Shown here in pieces: positions 33,345 through 41,570 of a stretch of DNA of 48,446 nucleotides. Under the pieces are notes generated by a model. That model did no database searches and was not told the DNA's origin. It was given only the letters and a program-made list of their open reading frames with translations. The position numbers and the translations under genes were made by a program. Position 1 is the stretch's first letter. The number at the start of each line of letters is the position of its first letter. The stretch is from Paenibacillaceae bacterium ZCTH02-B3 (lineage in GTDB: Bacteria; Bacillota; Bacilli; Paenibacillales; Paenibacillaceae), in NCBI GenBank assembly GCA_002159065.1, contig LZRV01000137.1:1-48446 (forward strand), read 5' to 3'.

Positions 33345-34345
33345 ACCGCTGGAAACTGCTTGGCGCCTTCATGCGGCAAAACCTCATCGCGATCCTCGCG
33401 GCCGCGGGAGCGGCGGCCATTTTTCTCATCGTGTTCGCCCTTTACCGGCTTCCGGTGGAGGCGGTCGGCTACGCCGCGGGACTCTCCCTGCTTTTTCTCG
33501 CCGCCCTTGGCGCGATTCGATTCCGGCAATTTTGCCGCAAGCACCAGGCCCTGGAAGCCGTTCGCGGGCAAATCTCGGTCCCGGACGTGCCCCTTCCGGA
33601 GGCCACAAATCTGATCGAGCGGGATTACCAGGAACTGATCCGCCTGCTCGACAAAGAGCGCAGCGCGATCGCCTACGAGAAGGACCGGGCGTACCGGGAG
33701 ATGACGGAGTACCACACCATCTGGGCGCACCAGATCAAGACCCCCATCGCCGCCATGCGGCTTCTGCTCCAGAGCGACGGCTCCCCGGACAAACACGAGC
33801 TGTCCGAGCAGCTGTTCCGCATCGAGCAGTATGCGGAGATGGTGTTGCAATACATCCGCCTTGGCGGCCCATCCACGGATTTCGTGTTCCGCACGGTATC
33901 CCTCGACGACTGCGTGAAGCAGGCGGTGCGCAAATACGCCCCGTCGTTCATCCGCAAACGGATCAAGCTGAACTACGAACCGTTGGGCGCAACCGCGCTC
34001 ACGGATGAAAAATGGCTGGTGTTCGTCATCGAGCAGATCCTGTCCAACGCGCTGAAATACACCCGCGAAGGCGAAATCTCGATCTACATGCACCCCCGGC
34101 GCCCGAACGCGCTGGTCATCGAGGATACCGGCATCGGCATCGACCCCGCGGACCTGCCCCGGGTGTTCGAGCACGGGTACACCGGCTTCACCGGCCGCGC
34201 CGACAAGAAATCCACCGGCATCGGGCTGTACCTGTGCAAGCGCATCATGGACAAGCTGTCCCACACCATCGAAATCGAGTCCGAGGCAGGCAAGGGGACA
34301 AAGGTCATCCTCGGCCTGGAAACCGCGCCGCTGGAAGTGGAATAG
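33341..34345 (+). CDS. bceS: BceS-like intramembrane-sensing histidine kinase
   Basis: Kinase of 334 aa. Two membrane helices (about 14-34 and 40-60) are joined by only a few residues, typical of intramembrane-sensing kinases, which lack an own sensor domain and depend on the cognate transporter. The H-box is EYHTIWAHQIKTPIAAMRLL (His in AHQIKTP), the N-box QILSNALKY, the G1 box IEDTGIGID and the G2 box KSTGIGLYLC. It is co-translated with the regulator and followed by the transporter genes. Confidence 0.9.
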   Translation: MNRWKLLGAFMRQNLIAILAAAGAAAIFLIVFALYRLPVEAVGYAAGLSLLFLAALGAIRFRQFCRKHQALEAVRGQISVPDVPLPEATNLIERDYQELIRLLDKERSAIAYEKDRAYREMTEYHTIWAHQIKTPIAAMRLLLQSDGSPDKHELSEQLFRIEQYAEMVLQYIRLGGPSTDFVFRTVSLDDCVKQAVRKYAPSFIRKRIKLNYEPLGATALTDEKWLVFVIEQILSNALKYTREGEISIYMHPRRPNALVIEDTGIGIDPADLPRVFEHGYTGFTGRADKKSTGIGLYLCKRIMDKLSHTIEIESEAGKGTKVILGLETAPLEVE

Positions 34346-34371
34346 CCGGCGCGGGATCCAACCTTGCAAAC

Positions 34372-34398
34372 ATGTAAGTTTCCCGTAGAAAATGTAAG
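34372..34398 (+). promoter_or_regulatory. Direct repeat before the bceAB-like genes
   Basis: ATGTAAG occurs at 34372-34378 and 34392-34398, two helical turns apart, in AACATGTAAG and AAAATGTAAG. It lies 26 bp after the kinase stop and 73 bp before the ATPase start, where a BceR operator would be expected. Its layout is not the inverted repeat I know for B. subtilis BceR, so this is tentative. Confidence 0.35.
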
Positions 34399-34470
34399 CC
34401 AATCTTAAGGCGCCGCATTTTCTTTTTTTGTACGATGGGGATGCTGAAACCGGAGAAGGGAGGAACGGTC

Positions 34471-35234
34471 ATGGCGCTGCTTGACGTGCGCAATCTGAAA
34501 AAAGTGTACACCACCCGCTTCGGCAAACATCCGGTTCAGGCCCTGTCGAACGTCACGTTCACCGTGGAAGAAGGCGAATTCGTGGCCATCATGGGGGAGT
34601 CCGGTTCGGGCAAGACCACCCTGCTCAACATCCTGGGCACGCTGGACCGACCAGCGGGGAAGTGCTGCTCGAGGGCAAACGGCTCACGGACATCCCGGAA
34701 AAAGCCCTCGCCGCCTTCCGGCGGGAACAGCTCGGATTTGTGTTCCAGGAATTCAACCTGCTGGACACGTTCACGATTCGCGACAACATTTTCCTGCCAC
34801 TGGTGCTGGCCGGCAAATCCTACAAGGAAATGACCAGTCGTCTTGAGCCGATCGCCCGGACGCTGGGGATCGAACACCTGCTGGACAAGTTCCCGTATGA
34901 AGTGTCCGGCGGGCAGAAGCAGAAAACCGCCGTCGCCCGGGCGCTCATCACCCATCCCCGCCTCATTCTGGCCGACGAACCGACGGGCGCCCTGGACTCC
35001 CGCTCCAGCGACGAGCTCCTGGAGCTGTTCGGCGAGATCAACCGCCAGGGGCAGACGATTCTCATGGTCACGCACAGCGTGAAGGCGGCCAGCCACGCGA
35101 ACCGGGTCCTGTTCATCAAGGACGGGGAAGTGTTCCATCAGATCTATCGGGGGCTGAGAACCCGGCACGAGTTCTATCAGAACATCTCCGACACGCTGAC
35201 GTTGATCGCGACGGGCGGTGGCGTGCATGCGTAG
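34471..35234 (+). pseudogene. bceA: BceA-like ABC ATPase with a 4-bp frameshift
   Basis: ATG at 34471 follows GGGAGGAA. The first frame gives the N-terminus with Walker [10 protein letters not shown] and breaks after GTLDRP. The second gives [13 protein letters not shown]-loop [10 protein letters not shown], signature VSGGQKQK, Walker B LILADEPTGALD and H-loop THS. At 34644-34653 the DNA reads GGACCGACCAGC; with one more 4-bp unit (ACCG) the protein reads [13 protein letters not shown] without a break. So one unit of a short tandem repeat is missing. As written, no full ATPase is made. The intact frames on both sides speak for a very recent event or an assembly error. Confidence 0.82.
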
Positions 35235-37209
35235 AGGATTTTACGCCAGACTCGCCCTGGGCAACATCCGCAAAAACGCCGAAACCTACTTTCCGTATGT
35301 GCTCGCCAGCTCAGCGACGGTCATGATGTTTTACGACATCCTGTTTCTGCTGTTTTCCCGGGAAGTCCTGAACATGAGGGTCGGCGGCACCCTGCTCACC
35401 GTGCTGTTTCTCGGCGCCATCGTCACCGGCTTTTTCGCCTTCATTCTTCTCCTTTACATCAACAGTTTCGTGATCAAGCGGCGCAAAAAGGAGTTCGGGC
35501 TGTTCAACATCCTGGGCATGGAGAAAAGGCACATCGCCCGCATCATGCTGCTGGAAACGGTGTTCGTCGGACTTCTGTGCATCGCGCTCGGACTCGCCGC
35601 CGGCATCCTGTTCAGCAAGATCGCCCTGCTGCTTTTGCTCAGGATCCTGAAGGTGGAACCGGTCTACGGCTTTGAAGTGCCGGTGGAGGCGGCGGCCATT
35701 ACCGTGCTGTATTTTGGCGCCGTGTTCCTGCTCAACCTGATCTACAACGTCTTCCAGGTGTACCGATCCAAGCCGGTGGAGCTCCTGAAAGGCGGCAATG
35801 TCGGCGAAAAGGAACCCGGCACCAAATGGCTGATCGCCCTCTCCGGCGCGGCCGCGCTGGCAAGCGGATATTATATCGCCATCACCACCAAGTCGCCGAT
35901 CGCCGCCCTGGGGCGGTTTTTCACCGCCGTTCTTCTGGTCATCGCCGGCACGTACGGGCTGTTCACGGCGGGCAGCATCGCGATCCTGAAAATGCTGCGG
36001 AAAAACAAAAAGATTTACTACCGCACCAATCCCTTCATCGCCGTGTCGGGGATGATTTACCGGATGAAGCAGAACGCCGCCGGGCTGGCCAGCATCTGCA
36101 TTCTGTCCACCGCGGTCATCATCATGCTGTCGTCCACCGTGTCCCTGTACGTCGGCCTGGAGGACGTGCTGCGCACCCAATACATCCGGGAAATTACGGT
36201 ATCGGCCTATGACACCACGGATGAACAGATCCGGGAACTGGCAGCCGCGGTAACCGAAACCGTGAAACGGGAAGGCCTGGACATCCGCAACCCGGTCGCC
36301 ATGCGTTACGTGTCGCAGATGGCCCTCCAGGATGGAAGTTCGTTCACGGGAATCCGGACGGCCGGCTATTCCTTCCGGAACGCCGCTCTCCTGATGTTCA
36401 TGACCGCGGAAGAGTACAACCGGCTCGAAGGCGGGAACGTGCAGCTGGCCGAAGGGGAAGCGATGGTGTATGTGATCAAGGGAAAAATCCCCGGGGACAC
36501 GATGGATCTGAACGGCCAATCCCTGCGCATCCGCGGCTACCTGGATTCGTTCAAGACATTGGAACAGTTCCTCGTGGGCGTCAACCGCATGATGGCGCAA
36601 AACTACGTGGTGATCACGGCGAACGAACAGGATCTGTTCCGCGTGTACGAATCCTTGATCGGAGAAAAAGAGGGGTACACGTACAACTATCTTTTTGACA
36701 CCGGGGCCGGGCGGGAAACTCAGCTCAGCCTGGTGTCCGCCTTGAAGGAGAGGCTGAAAGATCTGCGTGTGGACGGTTATGCGTCCGGGCGCGAGGAAGC
36801 GAGGGAGGCGTTCCTTTCGATTTACGGCGTGCTGTTTTTCCTCGGGCTGTTCCTGGGGACGCTGTTCATCCTCGGGACCGTGCTCATCATCTACTACAAG
36901 CAGATTTCCGAGGGATACGACGACAAGGCGCGCTTCACGATCATGCGAAAGGTGGGACTGAGCCACGACGAGGTGAAAAAAGCCATCCGGTTCCAGGTGC
37001 TGTCCGTGTTCTTCCTGCCCCTCGTCATGGCCGTCATTCACATCGCCGCGGCGTTCCCGGCCGTCAGCCGCCTGCTTGCCCTGCTCAACCTGAACAACGT
37101 GCCGCTTTACGCGCTTTGCACCGCCCTGACCATCCTGGTGTTCGCGGTGTGCTACGCGCTGATCTACATGCTGACGGCCAGGACGTATTATCGCATCGTC
37201 CGGGCGTAA
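35227..37209 (+). CDS. bceB: BceB-like permease
   Basis: Permease of 660 aa with the BceB layout: ten predicted helices (FtsX-type blocks at both ends) and a large extracellular domain of about 200 residues (about 315-530) between helices 7 and 8, thought to bind the peptide or its lipid target. Typical pieces are FGLFNILGMEKRHIARIMLL and RFTIMRKVGLSHDEVKKAIR. ATG at 35227 overlaps the ATPase stop by 8 bp; GTG at 35218 is possible. It confers resistance to cell-wall-active peptides and signals to the kinase; the specific drug is unknown. Confidence 0.88.
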   Translation: MRRGFYARLALGNIRKNAETYFPYVLASSATVMMFYDILFLLFSREVLNMRVGGTLLTVLFLGAIVTGFFAFILLLYINSFVIKRRKKEFGLFNILGMEKRHIARIMLLETVFVGLLCIALGLAAGILFSKIALLLLLRILKVEPVYGFEVPVEAAAITVLYFGAVFLLNLIYNVFQVYRSKPVELLKGGNVGEKEPGTKWLIALSGAAALASGYYIAITTKSPIAALGRFFTAVLLVIAGTYGLFTAGSIAILKMLRKNKKIYYRTNPFIAVSGMIYRMKQNAAGLASICILSTAVIIMLSSTVSLYVGLEDVLRTQYIREITVSAYDTTDEQIRELAAAVTETVKREGLDIRNPVAMRYVSQMALQDGSSFTGIRTAGYSFRNAALLMFMTAEEYNRLEGGNVQLAEGEAMVYVIKGKIPGDTMDLNGQSLRIRGYLDSFKTLEQFLVGVNRMMAQNYVVITANEQDLFRVYESLIGEKEGYTYNYLFDTGAGRETQLSLVSALKERLKDLRVDGYASGREEAREAFLSIYGVLFFLGLFLGTLFILGTVLIIYYKQISEGYDDKARFTIMRKVGLSHDEVKKAIRFQVLSVFFLPLVMAVIHIAAAFPAVSRLLALLNLNNVPLYALCTALTILVFAVCYALIYMLTARTYYRIVRA

Positions 37210-37309
37210 AGCCGGTCCCAAAGGTTCGCCGTAACGGACGGGCCTGTCCACTGGTGCGGCCGCGATAGGCTGGAAAAAAGCAGCTTGCAACCCCCCATGA
37301 CGACTTTTC

Positions 37310-37336
37310 AAGCCCGTCATCGAAAGGCGGGCTTTT
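37310..37336 (+). terminator. Terminator of the Bce-like operon
   Basis: Stem AAGCCCG (37310-37316) with CGGGCTT (37328-37334), then TTCC. It lies 100 bp after the permease stop. Confidence 0.55.
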
Positions 37337-37371
37337 CCTCGTCAATTCGGGCTGTTCCTGGATTGTGACGC

Positions 37372-37418
37372 AAAAACAGCCGCTTCTGCCATACCAGGCG
37401 ACGGAAGCGGCTGTTTTT
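37372..37418 (-). terminator. Strong terminator after the stalk-domain gene
   Basis: A 15-bp perfect stem, AAAAACAGCCGCTTC (37372-37386) with GAAGCGGCTGTTTTT (37404-37418). It touches the stop of the minus-strand gene and can also stop plus-strand transcripts. Confidence 0.8.
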
Positions 37419-37419
37419 G

Positions 37420-39102
37420 TCACAGTTTCGACAGATCCACCGAATAGAAAGCGGTCTTCCCGCCATCTTCGTCATACCAGTACAATTTGTTCCCGATCAG
37501 CAACGGATCGATATTGCCCGGCGGCGGAACGCCCAGCTTGACCGGTTCTTTCACCGTTTTTCCTGTGCCGTCGATGATGGCGCAATAGACCGTGTAATAA
37601 TAGGCAATCTTGGGGTCCCAATCCTTGACCGCCCAGATCACGGCGAACCGGTCGTTGCCGATCGGGACGAGATGGACTTCAAGGACGGTAGGGTAAGCGT
37701 CTTCAGCCGGATTGATTTCAAGGTCCGTCAGCCAGTTGAACCGGATCTCGCCGTACTGGGGATCCGATTTCGGCACGGCGGCGACGAACACGTTTCGGCT
37801 TGTCCAAATGTCGAATTTTTGCCCGGGATAAATGCTGGAACCTGCCAGCAGATAATGGGTTTCCGAAACTTCCAGGCCGCCGAGGTTCGCGCCGGTGAAG
37901 TTCTCGCCGCGCTCACCCGGCAAGGGAAGGACGATCCGTTCGCTCGTCTTCAGTCCGTCGTCTTCTATGATCAGGACGAACGCGCGCGGAGCGGCGTCGC
38001 CGTGATGGGCGTAGACAATCCGGCTGCCGTCAAACCTCACATGGGCGGCAAACGAGTGGCTGACGTAAACCAGCGGCGAGAAATCCCCGGTCAGGTCCGA
38101 AGTGTCGATCTTGAACGTCGCGTTCATCTGGTGGGTCAGTCCGTCGCTTGTCATGTAGGCCAACCTTGCCGTATCCAGCACGAGCACGCCGTCCCGGCTG
38201 GCCATCGACACATTGCTCGCGTCGAAAGGCACCCTCGTGTAGACGTTGCGAAGATCCCCCTGGCCGACTTTCTTCCAGTTCGTGTCGTATTTTACGATCC
38301 GATAGACCGTCTTGTCCGGATCTTCCTCATAATTTTTCTGCCCGTAAACGATATAATAATACCCGTCATCCGAACGGTGAAAGCCCCCGAAAAGCGGCAG
38401 TTCGCCGCCGATAACCGTCCGGCCGAGCAAATTCCACCGCATATCGTAATGGTAGACGGTGATCTCGACGGGTTTCTCGTTGTCGATGCGGTGGGTTCGC
38501 AAACTGTTCGACTGCCCCGCGTGAAGGATGTGGATGCGTTCGCCGTCTGTGAAAATATATCGCACTGCCGGACTGAAATAATCGTCATAGTAGTAATCGT
38601 TCGAATCGGCGCCCTCGATCGGATCGCCGTAGGTGACCGCAACAGCGGGGTTCGTGAAAATGGCAACCTTCGGCTGGGTGTGCTTGCTTCCCCCTTTGTC
38701 ATGAAAGTAAACCGGATACCCGAGCGATTCGGACACGAACCTGAGCGGAACCATGACCCGTCCGTTCATCAGCCGGGCCGGTTCATCAAGGGTCACGGTC
38801 TGGCCGTTCACCTGCGCGGTCCTGGCGCCCAGGCGCAGCACCACCGTCCGGTCGGCTGTTTTTCCGGTCACCGTGCCTGTCCTTTCATCCCATTCCACTT
38901 CGGCATGAAGCGCTTCGAAAATCGCCCGCATCGGCACCATCGTCCGGCCGTTCTCGGCGAAGGCCCCGGGATTTGCGTCCAGTTCACGGTTGTCGACGTA
39001 GACCAGGACCGGCGTCCGCGCCGCGAACGCGACGCCAACGGGCATCGCTGCCGGCAAGAGCGCGGCAACGAGCAGAATGACAAAAACGTTGCGGAGTTTC
39101 AT
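37420..39102 (-). CDS. Secreted protein with copper-amine-oxidase-like stalk domain
   Basis: Extracytoplasmic protein of 560 aa. ATG at 39102 (MKLRNVFVILLVAALLPAAM) gives a signal peptide ending near AFA-ART; GGGGGAGCGGGA is upstream. Residues about 28-140 hold the CuAO_N/stalk repeats with DNRELDANPG, MVPMRAIFEALHAEVEWDE and MVPLRFVSESLGYPVYF. The rest is beta-rich and repetitive in style (IDNEKPVEITVYHYDMRWNL, YYIVYGQKNYEEDPDK), like a propeller. Such stalk proteins are common in Paenibacillus cell envelopes and are not oxidases. Function unknown. Confidence 0.8.
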   Translation of the reverse strand: MKLRNVFVILLVAALLPAAMPVGVAFAARTPVLVYVDNRELDANPGAFAENGRTMVPMRAIFEALHAEVEWDERTGTVTGKTADRTVVLRLGARTAQVNGQTVTLDEPARLMNGRVMVPLRFVSESLGYPVYFHDKGGSKHTQPKVAIFTNPAVAVTYGDPIEGADSNDYYYDDYFSPAVRYIFTDGERIHILHAGQSNSLRTHRIDNEKPVEITVYHYDMRWNLLGRTVIGGELPLFGGFHRSDDGYYYIVYGQKNYEEDPDKTVYRIVKYDTNWKKVGQGDLRNVYTRVPFDASNVSMASRDGVLVLDTARLAYMTSDGLTHQMNATFKIDTSDLTGDFSPLVYVSHSFAAHVRFDGSRIVYAHHGDAAPRAFVLIIEDDGLKTSERIVLPLPGERGENFTGANLGGLEVSETHYLLAGSSIYPGQKFDIWTSRNVFVAAVPKSDPQYGEIRFNWLTDLEINPAEDAYPTVLEVHLVPIGNDRFAVIWAVKDWDPKIAYYYTVYCAIIDGTGKTVKEPVKLGVPPPGNIDPLLIGNKLYWYDEDGGKTAFYSVDLSKL

Positions 39103-39221
39103 TCCCGCTCCCCCCCCCGGGTTGAAACAGACAACTCTTCTGGCCACCGCGGCCCGGATGCGCGCCATGCGCCTGACGTCCTCCGGATTCTTGAACCGGA
39201 GCGCGGACCGGTCGCCTGCGC

Positions 39222-39524
39222 TCATGAACCATAAATCCGGTCGTAGGCGTCCGCCGATTCAAAATCCAGTTCCGTCAGACCCCCGGCGCTCCAGGTGGTC
39301 AGCCGCAGCGTCACCATCCGGTAGTCGATGGAAATCAGGGGATGGTGGTTCCTCGCCTCCGCCTCGTCTCCGACGGCCACGGCGAAGCGCATCGCGTCCT
39401 TGAACGTCGGGAAGCGGTACTTGCGCTCGATCCACTTCTCGTCCTTCCGCGACCAGCCCCGCGCTTCAATGGCCGGCAACCTGGCGGCGATTTCCTCTTC
39501 CGTCAGCCGAACGGGCTTGCCCAT
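39222..39524 (-). CDS. phhB: Pterin-4a-carbinolamine dehydratase
   Basis: Protein of 100 aa in the PCD/DCoH family. The active-site block is AEARNHHPLISIDY with the HHP pair, followed by VTLRLTTWSAGGLTELD. It dehydrates 4a-hydroxytetrahydrobiopterin in pterin recycling; in bacteria without aromatic amino acid hydroxylase the role is unclear, and no hydroxylase is in the window. ATG at 39524 is preferred over GTG 39533 because GGGGTG stands seven bases upstream. It is divergent from the MBL hydrolase at 39617. Confidence 0.88.
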   Translation of the reverse strand: MGKPVRLTEEEIAARLPAIEARGWSRKDEKWIERKYRFPTFKDAMRFAVAVGDEAEARNHHPLISIDYRMVTLRLTTWSAGGLTELDFESADAYDRIYGS

Positions 39525-39555
39525 CCGCGTCACCCCGCAAAATTGAAAATCGTAT

Positions 39556-39583
39556 TTGTCATTTTTCCTGAATTATTGATAAT
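39556..39583 (+). promoter_or_regulatory. Promoter of the MBL hydrolase gene
   Basis: TTGTCA (39556-39561), 16 bp, GATAAT (39578-39583), with the ATG 33 bases further at 39617. Confidence 0.45.
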
Positions 39584-39616
39584 TGTAACTTAGAATCCTG
39601 CCGTGGAGCGAAAAAA

Positions 39617-40429
39617 ATGATCCAATACCAAAATGACCGGATCACCGTTTTTGAAAGCCAGCTCTACAAAACCACCTCCACCGTGATCCAAACGGAAGAT
39701 TGCGTCATCGTCGTCGATCCGTGCATCCTGCCGTCGGAAGTGGAGGAAATCCGGGATTATGTCACGGGCATCCGGGGAAGCCGCCCGGTCTGTCTCATCC
39801 TCACCCATTCCGACTGGGACCATGTGGTGGGGGCGGGAGCGTTTCCGGAAGCGACGGTCGTGGCCGGCGCGGCTTTTCAATCAAAAAATCCCGAAGAAAT
39901 TCTCGAACAAGTGCGAGCCTTTGACGACGAGTATTACATTGACCGGAAAACCCCGTTGATCTATCCGAAAGCGGATGTGGCGGTGGAGAAAGACGGACAA
40001 CGGCTGGAAATCGGCCATACCGCGCTTACGTTTTACCTGGCGAAAGGGCATACGGACGACGGCATCTTTGCGGTGGTTGAACCCCTTGGCGTCTGGATTG
40101 CCGGCGATTATTTGTCCGATGTCGAGTTTCCTTTCATATACTACAGCTCAAAGGATTACATCGAAACGTTGGAAAAGACGGATGCCATATTGGCGAACCA
40201 TCGAATCCGCATCCTGATTCCGGGACACGGCCACGCGGCGTTCAGCCGGGAGGAAATCCTGAAAAGAAAAAACGAGAGTCTTCATTATATCACCAGCCTG
40301 AAAGAAGCCCTCCGGTCCAACAAAGAGCATGAGCTTTTGATTGCCCCGTACTCCTATCAAAGAGGTTTGCTGAAGTGCCATCGGGAGAATGTGCAGTTTT
40401 TGCGTAAAGAAATGGAACTTCGGGCTTGA
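39617..40429 (+). CDS. MBL-fold metallo-hydrolase
   Basis: Hydrolase of 270 aa. Metal-binding blocks are LILTHSDWDHVVGAG (with Ser in place of the second His, Asp and His kept), AKGHTDDGIF, IAGDYLSD and LIPGHGHAAFS. The last 60 residues are helical (EEILKRKNESLHYITSLKEA) and specific to this subgroup of Bacillales proteins. GTGGAGCG precedes the ATG. Substrate unknown. It is not closely similar to the hydrolase at 5950. Confidence 0.85.
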   Translation: MIQYQNDRITVFESQLYKTTSTVIQTEDCVIVVDPCILPSEVEEIRDYVTGIRGSRPVCLILTHSDWDHVVGAGAFPEATVVAGAAFQSKNPEEILEQVRAFDDEYYIDRKTPLIYPKADVAVEKDGQRLEIGHTALTFYLAKGHTDDGIFAVVEPLGVWIAGDYLSDVEFPFIYYSSKDYIETLEKTDAILANHRIRILIPGHGHAAFSREEILKRKNESLHYITSLKEALRSNKEHELLIAPYSYQRGLLKCHRENVQFLRKEMELRA

Positions 40430-40510
40430 AGGCTCGCCAGGCGTCCGAAAATAGCAGGCATCCGGCCATTCTTCGTGGATCATGACACGATTGAATTAGC
40501 AAAAAATTCC

Positions 40511-40539
40511 TTGACATGTTCGTCAATTTTAGGTTAAAT
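40511..40539 (+). promoter_or_regulatory. Sigma-A promoter of a short leader RNA
   Basis: TTGACA (40511-40516), 17 bp, TTAAAT (40534-40539). Transcription would begin near 40546, only about 36 bases before a strong terminator and 85 before the NYN-domain gene. Confidence 0.6.
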
Positions 40540-40581
40540 TGGTGTATCCGATGCCGGTAGGCCGGCTTGTATAACATCCAG

Positions 40582-40612
40582 AAAAGCCCCCACGTCTATA
40601 GAGGGGGCTTTT
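40582..40612 (+). terminator. Terminator between promoter and NYN gene
   Basis: Stem AAAAGCCCCC (40582-40591) with GGGGGCTTTT (40603-40612). It would end transcripts from 40546 after about 67 bases. Because it stands in front of the NYN gene it may be an attenuator, or the short RNA may be a product on its own. Confidence 0.6.
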
Positions 40613-40630
40613 CCCATAGGAAGGAGTTAA

Positions 40631-41395
40631 TTGCGTAAAGTCAGTTGCAGTAATTCTCGATGGCGGATTCGTTTTAAAAAAACTGTCAACCATTTTGCAA
40701 AGGGATATTAGTGGAGAGGATGTATATAATTTTGCAACCAATTGTTTGAAAACGGATTCAGAAGAACTGTTTCGCATTTTTTTCTACCATTGTGCACCGT
40801 ATGAAGAAAAAAAATTAAATCCAATTATTGGTCAATACATAGATTTTAAAAACACAGTTACAGCTAAAAAAACAACCAGTTATTGCTAGATCTAGCGCAA
40901 AGAAATCATGTTGCGGTTAGAAAAGGACATTTGGTATTTAGGGGCTGGACAATTAAAGAAGCTACTTTGAGTAGAATTCAAAGACAAATTGCCCAGAGCC
41001 AAGTTTCCGCAACGTCCCAAACTTCATTCCAGCCTTTAAAAAACATTATCAATAATTTTCATTACTTAGATCCGGATGATTTTGAAGCAGATTTTAATCA
41101 AAAAGAGGTTGATATCAAAATCGGTTTAGATGTGGCATGGATGTCCATTCAAAAAATTGTCAACAAAATTGTACTTGTTACTGGAGATACTGACTTGGTT
41201 CCAGCTATGAAATTTGCAAGAAAAGAGGGGGTTCAAGTTGTCATTGTTTGTATCATGGACAACCATTCGAAAAAAATTACTTAAAATTTGGCTTGATGGA
41301 GCATTCAGATGAAGTGCGATATATTAAACACAATAATGGTAATTGGACTATATTGAATTCATACTCTTCTATACTCCATTTATTCAATAAAAACT
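40631..41395 (+). pseudogene. NYN-domain (LabA/DUF88-like) protein, three frameshifts
   Basis: Three frames read as one NYN/PIN-like RNase protein of about 250 aa: SVAVILDGGFVLKKLSTILQ with the first acidic residue, LDPDDFEADFNQKEVDIKIG, and LVTGDTDLVPAMKFARKEG with the second acidic cluster. The breaks lie at a GTAAAG near the TTG start (one A too many) and at two A7 runs (40866-40872 and 41270-41276), where an eighth A restores the frame (KKNNQLLLDLAQ and SKKNYLKFGL). AAGGAG is at 40621. The gene is clearly AT-rich against its neighbours, which suggests transfer. Its 3' end merges into GC-rich DNA near 41395 without a clear own stop. Confidence 0.65.
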
Positions 41396-41459
41396 ACCAA
41401 CCGCACCAATGCTGCCACGATCCCGAAACACCGATTAAACAACAGGGATGTTGCGCGCA

Positions 41460-41570
41460 TCAGATTTTCTTCCGTCTCCCTTTCACCAACGCAACCGCGA
41501 TGCTTGCCGCCAAGCCTCTCCAAATGATCACCATGCCGATGACCATCATCGCAATGGCGCCGGACTCCAT
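41460..41570 (-). CDS. MetS-like small subunit of the NSS transporter
   Basis: A 36-residue membrane peptide: MESGAIAMMVIGMVIIWRGL then AASIAVALVKGRRKKI, one helix plus a basic tail. MetS-type peptides with the IMMxxGxxxxWGG pattern follow NSS transporters of the MetP type and are needed for methionine or alanine uptake in Corynebacterium. The ATG overlaps the TGA of the transporter gene (TGATG), and GGAGGTG stands nine bases before it, so coupling is likely. It is easily missed because of its size. Confidence 0.8.
   Translation of the reverse strand: MESGAIAMMVIGMVIIWRGLAASIAVALVKGRRKKI

Noticed and set aside
35311..37320. A 669-codon open frame on the minus strand
   Set aside because: Antisense of the BceB-like permease; composition is that of a shadow frame.
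37420..39102. A copper amine oxidase enzyme
   Set aside because: Only the stalk-like N-terminal repeats are present; no topaquinone motif or oxidase domain is visible.
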